Source: an uncultured Algibacter sp. (GTDB taxonomy: Bacteria > Bacteroidota > Bacteroidia > Flavobacteriales > Flavobacteriaceae). Taken from it: a stretch of 64,000 bases of DNA. The stretch covers positions 1 through 64,000 of the forward strand of contig NZ_CANLZX010000005.1 in assembly GCF_947495675.1 (NCBI RefSeq), written 5' to 3'. Numbering within the stretch: position 1 is the first letter of the stretch; the number at the start of each line of letters is the position of its first letter. Shown one piece after another: positions 29,784 through 39,329 of this stretch. Position numbers and translations under genes: made by a program. The notes below the pieces were generated by a model. The model was not told the DNA's origin and did not search any database. It saw nothing but the letters and a program-made list of their open reading frames with translations.

Positions 29784-30284
29784 ATGAATAATTATAAAAA
29801 GGCATACATAGCAGGAGGCTGCTTTTGGGGTATGGAAGATTTGTTTAGAACGCGCCCAGGAATAAAAGATACCGAGGTTGGTTATATAGGTGGCGAAAAC
29901 GAAAACCCAACTTATAAAAACCATCCAGGTCATGCTGAAGGGATAGAGCTAATTTATGATCCAAACGAAACATCATTCAGGGAGATATTAGATTATTTTT
30001 TTAGAATTCATAATCCTACAACAATAGATAGACAGGGTAATGATAAGGGTTCGAGCTATAGGTCGGCTATATTTTTTCAAAATGAAGAAGAAAAAAAAGA
30101 TGCCCAAGATATTATTAAAATTGTAAACGACTCAGGTAAATGGGAAGGGACTGTAGTTACTACTTTAGAGCCCTATTCAACATTTTGGAAAGCTGAGCCA
30201 GAGCATCAAGATTATTTGGTAAGAATTCCTAATGGATATACATGTCATTTTGAAAGGTTTGAAGAGCCTTTTATTTTATTGTAA
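29784..30284 (+). CDS. msrA: Peptide-methionine (S)-S-oxide reductase MsrA
   Basis: This 166-residue protein has the MsrA signature [11 protein letters not shown] (11-21) with catalytic Cys13, then [12 protein letters not shown] and [12 protein letters not shown], all normal for the family. It reduces the S-epimer of methionine sulfoxide and complements msrB, two genes upstream. It starts 19 bases after the selO stop, so an msrB-selO-msrA operon is likely. No resolving Cys near the C-terminus is obvious. Confidence 0.95.
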   Translation: MNNYKKAYIAGGCFWGMEDLFRTRPGIKDTEVGYIGGENENPTYKNHPGHAEGIELIYDPNETSFREILDYFFRIHNPTTIDRQGNDKGSSYRSAIFFQNEEEKKDAQDIIKIVNDSGKWEGTVVTTLEPYSTFWKAEPEHQDYLVRIPNGYTCHFERFEEPFILL

Positions 30285-30326
30285 ACTCAATATTAATACT
30301 ATTTTCAAAAAAGTTGTTACAGATAA

Positions 30327-31292
30327 ATGAAAACGAATTCAAAAACAGAATTAGGCCTAGGTTTAGCAGCTTTAGGTAGGCCAGAGTACATTAATATTAG
30401 AACAAATAAATCAATTGATAAGTCTGAGGAGGCTTTTAAGCAAAATACATTTTCGGTTTTAGATGAAGCTTATAAGTTAGGAATTCGATATTTTGACACA
30501 GCACCATCCTACGGGAAAGGCGAAGCTTTTTTAGAAGAATGGAATAGAAAACATAAGCACCTAAATGTTGTTTTGGGTACAAAATGGGGTTATACTTATG
30601 TGGCTAATTGGGAACTTGGTTTTGAGGGAAAACATGAAGTTAAAGAACATTCATTAAAAAAATTGAATGAGCAATGGGATGTTTCAAAAGCAATGCTTCC
30701 GAGCCTTAAATATTATCAAGTGCATTCGGCTACTTTTGAAAGTGGGATTTTAGAAAATATAGATGTTTTAAATCAGCTTCATAAAATAAAAAAGGAAACT
30801 GGAGTACAAATCGGTATCACAACAAGTGGTCCAAATCAAAGTAACGTAATTAATTTTGCTTCAAATATTATAATAGAAAATAAATGTTTGTTTGATACTT
30901 TTCAAGTAACTTATAATGTTTTTGAACAATCAGCTTATCCTGTTTTAAAAGAGCTTCTTAAAGATGGTAAAAAGGTAATTGTTAAAGAAGCCTTAGCTAA
31001 CGGACGTGTTTTTCAAAATAAAAATTTTCAACATTATAATAGAGCATATTTAGTTTTAAACCAGTTGGCAGAAAAATATAAAGTGGGTGTTGATGCCATT
31101 GCATTACGTTTTGTTATAGATGGTTTACAACCAAACTATGTGCTAAGTGGTGCCTCAGATTCTATACAATTAAAAGAAAATTTTAAGGCATTAAATTTTA
31201 AATTAACAGAAGAGGAATTGAATGTACTTAAATCAATAAATGTTGCAAGTACTACTTATTGGGATGAGCGAAGTGATTTGCCTTGGGATTAA
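30327..31292 (+). CDS. Aldo/keto reductase
   Basis: This 321-residue (alpha/beta)8-barrel protein has the AKR tetrad: Asp57 and Tyr62 in FDTAPSYG, Lys86 in GTKWGY, and His133 in YYQVHS. The late segment YVLSGASDSIQLKENFKAL is the NADPH-binding region. It reduces an aldehyde or ketone with NADPH; the substrate is unknown. It lies 42 bases after msrA and may share its transcript, suggesting removal of reactive carbonyls formed under oxidative stress. Confidence 0.88.
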   Translation: MKTNSKTELGLGLAALGRPEYINIRTNKSIDKSEEAFKQNTFSVLDEAYKLGIRYFDTAPSYGKGEAFLEEWNRKHKHLNVVLGTKWGYTYVANWELGFEGKHEVKEHSLKKLNEQWDVSKAMLPSLKYYQVHSATFESGILENIDVLNQLHKIKKETGVQIGITTSGPNQSNVINFASNIIIENKCLFDTFQVTYNVFEQSAYPVLKELLKDGKKVIVKEALANGRVFQNKNFQHYNRAYLVLNQLAEKYKVGVDAIALRFVIDGLQPNYVLSGASDSIQLKENFKALNFKLTEEELNVLKSINVASTTYWDERSDLPWD

Positions 31293-31399
31293 AGAAACTC
31301 TTTTTTAGAAACTATATATTATTTGAGTTAATTATTTAGTTGATTGGAATAGCTTTACAAAAGCTAAAAAAGTAATTTTACATACAGAAATAATAAACT

Positions 31400-34300
31400 A
31401 TGAAGATTCTTAAATACATTTTAATTTTAACAGTAATTTTATTTGTAACTGCATGTGCCACATACACACCACAATATGCTGATGAGAATCATAGCAAAAT
31501 AGAGTTTCCAAACAAAGAAATAGACAAAACATTTTATCTAGTTGGTGATGCCGGAAAATCTCCAATAGGAGGTATGTCTAAAGCCTTAACGGCTTTTAAT
31601 AAATATATTGAAAACAAAAAAACAAAGGGCGATTACACTATTTTTTTAGGAGATAACATATATCCTTCAGGGTTACCTAAAAAAGGCAAAAAAGGGAGAG
31701 GAAACGCAGAAAATGCTCTTAATGCTCAAGGAAAATCTATTGCCGATTTTGAAGGAAAAACTGTTTTTATTCCTGGAAATCATGATTGGTATGCAGATGG
31801 TTTAAAAGGTCTAAAACGCGAAGAAAAATATGTTGAAAAATTAGTTGGTAAAAATACCTTTAAACCAGAAAATGGTTGCCCGCTTGAAAGTATTGATGTT
31901 AGTGAATCTATTCAATTAATTATTATAGATACGCAATGGTATCTAGAAAACTGGAACAGACACCCAACAATTAACGACGAATGTGAAATAAAAACTAGAG
32001 AGCGCTTTTTTCAAGAAATTGAAGGAGAACTTAAAAAAGCACAAAATAAAACTACGGTTTTTGCCATGCATCACCCTATGTACACAAATGGCGCGCATGG
32101 AGGTAAATATGCATTAAAAAAACACTTATACCCATTTCAACAAAAAATACCACTTCCTGGTGTAGCATCTTTTATCACACAATTAAGAACACAAGGTGGT
32201 GTGTCTATACAAGACAGGTATAATGAGCGCTATCATGAATTAATGAGTCGTTTGGAAACAATGACTTTAGATGCTGATAATGTCGTTTTTGTATCTGGTC
32301 ATGAGCATACTTTGCAGTATATTGAACAAGAGAGCATAAAACAGATCGTATCTGGATCGGGAGCAAAAGAATCTTCTGTTGAGTTAAGTAGCAATGGATT
32401 GTTTTCTTCTGGCGAACAAGGGTTTGCAGAGTTAACTATTTTTAAAGATGGAAGCAGTTGGGTGCGTTATTATGGCGAAGCTAATGGTAATCCAAAATTA
32501 TTATTTACAAAAGAAGTGTTTCCTCCAAATAAGAAATATGATTTTTCAAACCTTCCAGAAACATTTCCACAAGAAGTAGAAGTGTCTATTTATACAAAAG
32601 AAGAAACAGATGTTTCTGGTTTTTTTGAGTCGGTTTGGGGAGACCATTATAGAGATATTTACAGTACAAAAATTAAGGCTAAAGTAGCAACACTTGATAC
32701 TCTTTATGGCGGATTAGAATTAGTAAGAAAGGGAGGAGGGCACCAAACAAGGTCTTTGCGATTAAAAACTAAAGATGGTCGCGAACTTAATATGAGAGCC
32801 CTCCGAAAAAGTGCTACACAATATTTACAAACAGTACTTTTTAAAGATACTTACATTCAAGATGAATTTGAAAAAACAGCAATTGAAGGATTAATTTTAG
32901 ATTTTTATACTGCTGCTCATCCATACGCTTTTACAGTAGTTTCAGATTTATCTGATGCCGCAAAGATATACCATACAAACCCTAAATTATTTTTTATACC
33001 TAAACATAAATATATGGGTGAGTACAATAAAGAATATGGCGGGGAATTATATATGATAGAAGAAAGGCCAGAAGATAATTATGCTGATGATAAGAATTTT
33101 GGGTATGCTGATGATATTGAGAGTACACATGATATTGTTAAAAAAATTAGAGAAGATGAAAAACATAAAATTGACGAAAATGCTTTTGTAAGAGCTAGGC
33201 TTTTCGATATGTTAATTGGCGATTGGGATAGGCACCAAGATCAATGGCGTTGGGCGCAGTTTGATATGGAAAATGGAGATAAGTATTATAGGCCAATTCC
33301 TAGAGATAGAGATCAAGTATTTTCAAATTTTGATGGTGCGCTGTTAGACGTCATGAAGGTTATTTCTGGTTCAACAAAACAGCTTCAGGTATATGATGAG
33401 GAATTGGCAAATATTGAGTGGATGAATGCTGCAGGTATAAAACTAGACAGAGTTATGGTCCAGCAAGCAGATAAGGAAACATGGTTAAAACACGCCAAAT
33501 TTCTTCAAGAAAATATTACTGATGATGTTATAGAAAAAGCATTTAAAAAAGTACCTAAAGAGGTACAAGACAAAACGCTTGATGATATCAAACAAAAGTT
33601 AAAAGGAAGACGTGCTAATTTGCAAAATATTGCAACTCGTTATTATAACTATTTAAATGAATTGGTTGTTTTAACTGGTACAGATAAAGATGATTATATA
33701 GAAGTATCCAGAACAGGAGATAAAGAAACAAATATTAAAATATCTAGAATTATAGATGGTGAAAAAGGTGAAGTTATTGTTGATAAAACATTTAATAAAG
33801 ATATTACAAAAGAAATGTGGATTTATGGTCTAGACGATAAAGATGTTTTTGAAGTAAAAGGAAAAGCTAATAATCCAATATTTATTAGGCTAATAGGAGG
33901 TCAAGAAAACGATACTTATATTATAAAGAATGGTAGGAAAGTTAAGGTTTATGATCATGAAAGTAAATCCAACACTATTAAAGAAAATAATGGCGCTACA
34001 ATAAGATTAACAGATGTTTACAAGTTAAACCTATTTGATTTTAATAAGAATATTACAAAATCTAGTGTCATTACACCAGCTATTGGATTTAATCCTGATG
34101 ACGGGTTTTTGCTTGGTGTATCATATTCCAAAACAATCAAAGGATTTCAAAGAAACCCTTTTTCACAACAACACAGGTTTAAAGGAGGGTATTATTTTGC
34201 TACAAATGGCTTCTCTTTAAATTATGATGGTGAATTTGCAAATATTATGAACGATTGGAACCTACACATTGCTGGGCAATTTACAACCGAAAATTTCACA

Positions 34301-35104
34301 AATAACTTTTTTGGTTATGGAAATGAAACAGAAAATAATGATGATTTAGAGTTGGATTACAACCGAGTTAAAACAAGTACTTACGCTGTAAAGGCGGGTA
34401 TTTTAAAAAAGGGAAATTTTGGTAGTGATTATGGAATTAGGACAATATTTGAAGGTATAGAAATTGAAAATACTGAAAATAGATTTATCACCAATGAATT
34501 TGTTGATGCTAATGACTCAGATTTTTACAAGCGACGTTTTTTTGGAGGCTTGGAAGCTCAATTTAATTACAAGAGTTTTGATAATAAAATCAACCCTAAA
34601 AAAGGGATGACTTTTATGTTACAAGTTGGTGGTAAAACTGAATTTGAAGACACAAAAAACACTTATGGATATTTAAATTCAAATCTTGGTTTTTATAACT
34701 CATTATCAAAAAACAAAAATTTAGTTTTAAAAACAGATGTAAGAACCCAAATACGAATGGGTGACGATTTATTGTTTTATCAAGCTGCAAATATTGGTGG
34801 TAAGAATGGATTAAGAGGGTTTAGGAATGAGCGCTTTACAGGAAAAAGTTCTTTGGTAGGAAGCGTAGATTTACGCTATAGTTTTCCTTCTTTTAAAACA
34901 AATACTCTACCATTACAAATTGGTATTTTTGCAGGTGGTGATGTTGGTAGAGTTTGGCTAGAAAATGACTTTTCAGATAAATGGCATAATGATTACGGAG
35001 GTGGTTTTTGGATAACTGCTGCCGAAAGTTTATCCGGAACATTTAACTTTTTTAATAGTGAAGAAGGCTTAAGGTTTACTTTTGGATTTGGATTAAATTT
35101 TTAA
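31400..35104 (+). CDS. Lipoprotein with metallophosphatase, kinase-like and Omp85-like barrel regions
   Basis: This 1,234-residue lipoprotein (lipobox VTAC, Cys19) has three parts. Residues about 42-360 are a calcineurin-like phosphoesterase: LVGDAG (47-52), GDNIYP (84-89), GNHDW (126-130), HH (224-225) and GHEH (300-303). Residues about 405-750 contain GDWDRHQDQWRW (607-618) and YRPIPRDRDQVF (630-641), like the catalytic and metal-binding loops of CotH/HipA/Fam20-type atypical kinases. Residues about 880-1234 look like an Omp85/BamA-type barrel ending in Phe, with GLRGFRNERF near the L6 motif position. It is predicted to sit in the outer membrane with the enzymes in the periplasm or outside. 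Substrates are unknown. The kinase-like call is my reading of motifs. Confidence 0.75.
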   Translation: MKILKYILILTVILFVTACATYTPQYADENHSKIEFPNKEIDKTFYLVGDAGKSPIGGMSKALTAFNKYIENKKTKGDYTIFLGDNIYPSGLPKKGKKGRGNAENALNAQGKSIADFEGKTVFIPGNHDWYADGLKGLKREEKYVEKLVGKNTFKPENGCPLESIDVSESIQLIIIDTQWYLENWNRHPTINDECEIKTRERFFQEIEGELKKAQNKTTVFAMHHPMYTNGAHGGKYALKKHLYPFQQKIPLPGVASFITQLRTQGGVSIQDRYNERYHELMSRLETMTLDADNVVFVSGHEHTLQYIEQESIKQIVSGSGAKESSVELSSNGLFSSGEQGFAELTIFKDGSSWVRYYGEANGNPKLLFTKEVFPPNKKYDFSNLPETFPQEVEVSIYTKEETDVSGFFESVWGDHYRDIYSTKIKAKVATLDTLYGGLELVRKGGGHQTRSLRLKTKDGRELNMRALRKSATQYLQTVLFKDTYIQDEFEKTAIEGLILDFYTAAHPYAFTVVSDLSDAAKIYHTNPKLFFIPKHKYMGEYNKEYGGELYMIEERPEDNYADDKNFGYADDIESTHDIVKKIREDEKHKIDENAFVRARLFDMLIGDWDRHQDQWRWAQFDMENGDKYYRPIPRDRDQVFSNFDGALLDVMKVISGSTKQLQVYDEELANIEWMNAAGIKLDRVMVQQADKETWLKHAKFLQENITDDVIEKAFKKVPKEVQDKTLDDIKQKLKGRRANLQNIATRYYNYLNELVVLTGTDKDDYIEVSRTGDKETNIKISRIIDGEKGEVIVDKTFNKDITKEMWIYGLDDKDVFEVKGKANNPIFIRLIGGQENDTYIIKNGRKVKVYDHESKSNTIKENNGATIRLTDVYKLNLFDFNKNITKSSVITPAIGFNPDDGFLLGVSYSKTIKGFQRNPFSQQHRFKGGYYFATNGFSLNYDGEFANIMNDWNLHIAGQFTTENFTNNFFGYGNETENNDDLELDYNRVKTSTYAVKAGILKKGNFGSDYGIRTIFEGIEIENTENRFITNEFVDANDSDFYKRRFFGGLEAQFNYKSFDNKINPKKGMTFMLQVGGKTEFEDTKNTYGYLNSNLGFYNSLSKNKNLVLKTDVRTQIRMGDDLLFYQAANIGGKNGLRGFRNERFTGKSSLVGSVDLRYSFPSFKTNTLPLQIGIFAGGDVGRVWLENDFSDKWHNDYGGGFWITAAESLSGTFNFFNSEEGLRFTFGFGLNF

Positions 35105-35904
35105 TTCAATTGGAACTCGTAAAGATGTCCTCCCTTATTTTTATTTTTTTCATCTGTTATGTATACTGTCGAATTGTTTTTAAAACATATGCCCTCTTTT
35201 TGAGAATTATGTTTGAAATTTAACAATTCAATATCACCATCAAAAAAATTATCACCTTTAAAATTGCTAATTTTTATTAATTTATTATGATTTAAAAGAG
35301 CTATAATATTTTTTGATTCATTAATAGCAGCCGAGGTTATTTTTAAACTTTTTCCTTTTAGTTTAAAATCGGTAATAACTTCAGCAGTATGCTTTCCAAT
35401 GGTATTAGGTACTTTAATGAGCATACAAGATTTATTCTCTTTGCTAAAAATATAAAAGTAATTATTTAATAGAAAAAAGGCCTCAAAGTCTTCCGAATTA
35501 ACTTTTTTTGGTAATGTGAAATTTATACGTTTTGCACTAGTTTTATCAGACTCTAAATCTGATACTTTATAGATGGTAAAATCGTCACGATTTTTACTAT
35601 TATTGCCAAAATCTCCTATGTAAAGATTTCCATCTTCATCAGAGGTTAAGTCTTCCCAATCAATATTACTCGAGTTACTAATGTCAATTTCCTTTATAAT
35701 ATCTCCGTTTAAATCTATACCGTAAATGTTGTTTTTATTGCCCGAATCTTCAATAGTCCACAGTAAGTTTGAACCAGCAACACGCTCAATTGCAGAAGCT
35801 TCTTTCAAACTTTTAGGTAAGCCAGCAATAATATCTAATTTTCCAGAATTGCAGGACAAAAAGAGAAATGTGAAAAGTAATGTGGGTTTTAGGGTAAAAG
35901 TCAT
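35101..35904 (-). CDS. Predicted lipoprotein with beta-propeller-like repeats
   Basis: This protein has 267 residues when started at the ATG at 35904, which places a standard lipobox (FLSC, Cys18) behind a short hydrophobic helix. An upstream in-frame ATG at 35937 would add 11 residues that spoil the signal peptide. The body has repeated short-strand patterns (LLWTIEDSGNKNNIYGID, NLYIGDFGNNSKNRDDF, STVYITDEKNKNKGGHLYEF) like an NHL/propeller protein. It overlaps the upstream gene's end by four bases (TTAA supplies both stops). Function is unknown. Confidence 0.7.
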   Translation of the reverse strand: MTFTLKPTLLFTFLFLSCNSGKLDIIAGLPKSLKEASAIERVAGSNLLWTIEDSGNKNNIYGIDLNGDIIKEIDISNSSNIDWEDLTSDEDGNLYIGDFGNNSKNRDDFTIYKVSDLESDKTSAKRINFTLPKKVNSEDFEAFFLLNNYFYIFSKENKSCMLIKVPNTIGKHTAEVITDFKLKGKSLKITSAAINESKNIIALLNHNKLIKISNFKGDNFFDGDIELLNFKHNSQKEGICFKNNSTVYITDEKNKNKGGHLYEFQLN

Positions 35905-36031
35905 AAATTGTATTTTTATCTTTGTAAAATATAACATAATAAAGTTCCTTTAAAAAATTAAATGGAACTTTAAAATATTCGTTAAAGTTAAATAAAGCTT
36001 ATTGCTTATTAGATTAATTTATTAGAAGTTT

Positions 36032-36904
36032 ATGACTACAGTTAACGATTTATTAAACCTTTTAGTATTAGAGAAAATAAACGATAACGAATTTAATGGT
36101 ATAAGTAAAACAATTGGAAGTCCTATTGTATTTGGAGGGCAAGTATTGGCACAAGCTTTAAATGCAGCGAGTAGAACAATTACCAATCAAAGAGTTTTGC
36201 ATTCTATGCATGCTTATTTTTTAGAAGCTGGAGATTTAGAATTGCCTATAACTTATAATGTAAGTATTGTTAGAGATGGAGGAAGTTTTTCTGTTAGACG
36301 TGTAACAGCACATCAAAAGGACACAACAATATTTATTTTATCAGCCTCTTTTCATAAAAAAGAAGATGGGTATAGTCATCAAATTGAGATGAAATCAAAT
36401 ATTAAACAACCAGAAGAATTGTTAAGCTGGACAGATATGTATAAGGAATATGGAGATTTTTTACCCAAAGGACTTAAATCTTTTTTAGCTATTAAACGTC
36501 CTGTAGAATTTAAGCCTACAGCGTTTGCTAATCCTTTAGATCCAAAAGACTTACCACCTAGTCATGATGTTTGGTTTAAACTAAAAGGCGATGTTAAAGA
36601 TTTAGATTTATCAACTAAACAGCAGATTTTAACTTATATTTCGGATTATAACATATTAACATCAACATTAAATCCTCATGCAAGTAGTGCACATTGGGGT
36701 AATACAATAACAGCAAGTTTAGACCACTCAATGTGGTTTTTTAGAGAATTCGATTTTTCAGATTGGTTACTCTACAGTACAGAATCCCCTAGTACCTCTG
36801 GTGCTAGAGGTTTTGCACGAGGACATATTTTTACAAGAGGCGGAAAATTAATAGCCTCTGTAGCTCAAGAAGGATTAATAAGACCTATTAAAAATGACAA
36901 GTAA
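36032..36904 (+). CDS. tesB: Acyl-CoA thioesterase II
   Basis: This 290-residue double-hotdog protein has FGGQVLAQALNAA (residues 33-45) in the first hotdog and ASLDHSMWFFREF in the second, which holds the catalytic Asp of TesB. It hydrolyses acyl-CoA to free fatty acid and CoA in the cytoplasm. Its end overlaps the next gene by 11 bases. A TATCTTTG promoter-like element lies at 35917-35924, about 108 bases before the start. Confidence 0.93.
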   Translation: MTTVNDLLNLLVLEKINDNEFNGISKTIGSPIVFGGQVLAQALNAASRTITNQRVLHSMHAYFLEAGDLELPITYNVSIVRDGGSFSVRRVTAHQKDTTIFILSASFHKKEDGYSHQIEMKSNIKQPEELLSWTDMYKEYGDFLPKGLKSFLAIKRPVEFKPTAFANPLDPKDLPPSHDVWFKLKGDVKDLDLSTKQQILTYISDYNILTSTLNPHASSAHWGNTITASLDHSMWFFREFDFSDWLLYSTESPSTSGARGFARGHIFTRGGKLIASVAQEGLIRPIKNDK

Positions 36905-37580
36905 TATTTTAAAAATCGGACATAGAGGAGCCAAAGGGCATGTAACCGAAAACACTTTAGAATCTATAAAGAAAGCTTTTGCTTTGGGAGTAGATGGTAT
37001 TGAAATTGATGTACATAGATGCGCATCAGGCGAGTTAGTAGTCTTTCATGATTTTACCGTAGATAGAATCACAAATGGTACTGGCGAAGTTTCAAAACAA
37101 CCACTAAGGGCTTTAAAAAACTTAAAAACTAAAGGTACATATCAAATCCCAACTTTGGCCGAGGTGTTGCTTTTAGTGGATAATAAGTGCTTGCTAAATA
37201 TAGAACTTAAAGGTCAGGATACAGCAAAAGAGGCAGCCAGAATTATTACATTTTATGTAGATAAAAAGGGATGGGATTATAGCAATATTTTAGTCTCTAG
37301 TTTTCATGAAGATTTACTTGAAACGGTACGAGGTATAAATGATAAAATTCCTTTAGGAGTGCTAACTGAAAACAATCTAGAAAGAGCAATTACTTTTGCA
37401 AAAAGTATTAAAGCAGTATCTATTCTTCCTAATTATACAATGTTAACAGAAGAGATTGTAACAGAGCTTAAAGAAGATTTTAAAGTAATTACGTTTACTG
37501 TAAATAATTTAAAGCCATTGGAACGTATAAAATCTTATGGTGTTGATGGTATAATTTCGGATTATCCTGATAGGATATGA
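36894..37580 (+). CDS. ugpQ: Glycerophosphodiester phosphodiesterase
   Basis: This 228-residue TIM-barrel protein begins KIGHRGAKG with His10 and Arg11, then ENTLESIKKAF, GIEIDVH (Glu37, Asp39) and VVFHD (His52), the GDPD active-site pattern. It cleaves glycerophosphodiesters to glycerol-3-phosphate and an alcohol. There is no signal peptide, so it is cytoplasmic like UgpQ. It overlaps tesB by 11 bases and the next gene by 4, which suggests a lipid-turnover operon. Confidence 0.92.
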   Translation: MTSNILKIGHRGAKGHVTENTLESIKKAFALGVDGIEIDVHRCASGELVVFHDFTVDRITNGTGEVSKQPLRALKNLKTKGTYQIPTLAEVLLLVDNKCLLNIELKGQDTAKEAARIITFYVDKKGWDYSNILVSSFHEDLLETVRGINDKIPLGVLTENNLERAITFAKSIKAVSILPNYTMLTEEIVTELKEDFKVITFTVNNLKPLERIKSYGVDGIISDYPDRI

Positions 37581-38788
37581 TAAAAAAAAGCGTCATCGTT
37601 ATTGGTGGTGGAGCTGCAGGTTTCTTTGCTGCAATAAACATAGCTGAACAAAATCCAAATTTAAAAGTTACTATTCTTGAACGAGGTAAAGAAGGTCTAG
37701 GAAAAGTAAAGGTATCTGGTGGCGGGCGTTGTAATGTTACTCATGCAGAATTTATTCCTCAAGAATTAGTTCAAAATTATCCGCGAGGCGAAAAAGAACT
37801 CTTAGGGCCTTTTCATCAATTCATGACAGGTGATACTATTGACTGGTTTGAAAAACGAGGCGTAGAATTAAAAATTGAAGACGATGGCAGAATGTTTCCT
37901 GTTTCTAATTCATCACAAACTATCATTGACTGTTTTTTAAACGAAGCAGAAAAGCATCAAGTTGAAATATTGTACAATCATTCTGTAAAGGCTTTAAGTC
38001 AAAAAGGTCAAACTTTTAAAATTGAAACCTCACAGGGCGATTTTTTATCTGATAGGGTTTTAATTGCAACAGGAAGTAATCCCAAAATATGGAATATTTT
38101 AGAATCTTTAGGGCATACCATTTCACAACCCGTTCCTTCATTATTTACTTTCAACATAAAAGATAAACGTATACAGGATATTCCGGGTGTTGTTGCTCAA
38201 AATGTTGAGATTAGAGTTTTAGAAACTAATCTTTGGAGTGAAGGCCCATTGTTAATTACACATTGGGGAATGAGTGCGCCATCAATTTTAAAATTATCTG
38301 CTTTTGGTGCTTTAGAATTGTCAAAACGAAATTATAATTTTCAAATAGAGGTTAATTTTATTAAGCAAAGTTTTGAAGATTGTTTTAATACTTTAAAAAT
38401 TTTAAAACAAGATTTGGCTAAAAAGACAGTTTTTAAAACCACACAATTTGATTTGCCAAAACGTTTATGGCATAAGTTAGTTTTAGCCTCAAATATGGAC
38501 ATAGAAACTCGATGGGCAGATTTAAATAAAATTCAGTTAGAAACTTTAGCAAATCAACTTACTAAAGCCATTTTTAAGGTAGATGGTAAAAGTACCTTTA
38601 AGGAAGAATTTGTTACAGCAGGTGGTGTTAATCTCAAAGAAATTAATTTTAAAACTTTTGAAAGCAAATACGTAAAAGGTCTGTATTTTGCAGGTGAAGT
38701 TATTGATGTTGATGCGGTTACAGGAGGTTTTAATTTCCAAAACGCTTGGACTGGCGCTTATATTGCTGCTCAAAATATTTCAAAATAA
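37577..38788 (+). CDS. NAD(P)/FAD-dependent oxidoreductase (BaiN/HI0933 family)
   Basis: This 403-residue protein has a dinucleotide-binding motif VIGGGAAGFFAA (8-19), VSGGGRCNVTH (50-60), a central insert domain and a C-terminal FAD segment (YFAGEVIDVDAVTGGFNFQ) typical of the HI0933/BaiN family. Members are flavoproteins; one reduces unsaturated bile acids, but most have no known substrate. It overlaps the upstream gene by four bases (ATGA). Confidence 0.88.
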   Translation: MIKKSVIVIGGGAAGFFAAINIAEQNPNLKVTILERGKEGLGKVKVSGGGRCNVTHAEFIPQELVQNYPRGEKELLGPFHQFMTGDTIDWFEKRGVELKIEDDGRMFPVSNSSQTIIDCFLNEAEKHQVEILYNHSVKALSQKGQTFKIETSQGDFLSDRVLIATGSNPKIWNILESLGHTISQPVPSLFTFNIKDKRIQDIPGVVAQNVEIRVLETNLWSEGPLLITHWGMSAPSILKLSAFGALELSKRNYNFQIEVNFIKQSFEDCFNTLKILKQDLAKKTVFKTTQFDLPKRLWHKLVLASNMDIETRWADLNKIQLETLANQLTKAIFKVDGKSTFKEEFVTAGGVNLKEINFKTFESKYVKGLYFAGEVIDVDAVTGGFNFQNAWTGAYIAAQNISK

Positions 38789-38789
38789 A

Positions 38790-39326
38790 ATGCATACTTA
38801 TATCGCTTTTTTAAGAGGAATTAATGTTGGCGGACATAAAAAAGTGCCAATGGCTCAATTAAGAGAATTACTTGGTAAAAAGGGCTTAAAAAATGTACAA
38901 ACGTATATTCAAAGTGGCAATGTGATTTTTCAATCGAAAGAAACAAACAATAATATTTTAGAGGGTAAAATACAAAAGGCTATTGTAGGGCAATTTGGAT
39001 TTGATGTTCCGGTTTTAGTAATTAGCCCAATAGAGTTAAAGAAAGTTTATGATGATTGTCCTTTTCCTGAAGCCCAAAAAACTAATAGTTATTTCATGTT
39101 TCTTTACGATATTCCAGACCAAGATTTAGTTAAAGAAATTTCAGGAATATCTTATCCAAATGAAACATTTGTTATTACTAAGATTGCTATCTATTTTCAT
39201 TGTTCGAAAGGATATGGTAAAGCGAAGTTTAGTAATAATTTCTTCGAAAAAAGGTTAAAAATTACAGCCACAGCAAGAAACTATAAAACTATAGTAAAGT
39301 TATTATCTTTGTCAACTGAAATATAA
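38790..39326 (+). CDS. DUF1697 family protein
   Basis: This 178-residue protein starts at the ATG at 38790, one base after the preceding stop. The frame is open further upstream to 38688, but that part lies inside the preceding gene and the family begins at MHTYIAFLRGINVGGHKK. LRGINVGG, then KNVQTYIQSGNVIF, is the DUF1697 hallmark. The function of the family is unknown. A TATCTTTG element (39304-39311) in its 3' end may serve mvaD. Confidence 0.85.
   Translation: MHTYIAFLRGINVGGHKKVPMAQLRELLGKKGLKNVQTYIQSGNVIFQSKETNNNILEGKIQKAIVGQFGFDVPVLVISPIELKKVYDDCPFPEAQKTNSYFMFLYDIPDQDLVKEISGISYPNETFVITKIAIYFHCSKGYGKAKFSNNFFEKRLKITATARNYKTIVKLLSLSTEI
39304..39311 (+). promoter_or_regulatory. Possible internal promoter for mvaD
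   Basis: TATCTTTG matches TAnnTTTG and ends 18 bases before the mvaD ATG at 39330. The same octamer has nearly the same spacing before the RluB-like gene (42517-42524). No -33 TTG is visible, so this is tentative. Confidence 0.35.
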
Positions 39327-39329
39327 TAA

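Noticed and set aside
31340..31362. Hairpin TAGCTTT/AAAGCTA before the metallophosphatase gene as a terminator
   Set aside because: The 7-bp stem is followed by A-rich, not T-rich, sequence on the plus strand; it may be chance in AT-rich DNA.
35905..35937. Upstream ATG for the minus-strand lipoprotein
   Set aside because: It would put 11 residues in front of the signal helix and spoil the lipoprotein signal; ATG at 35904 is preferred.
38688..38789. Longer N-terminus for the DUF1697 protein
   Set aside because: This part lies entirely within the preceding flavoprotein gene in another frame; the family begins at the ATG at 38790.
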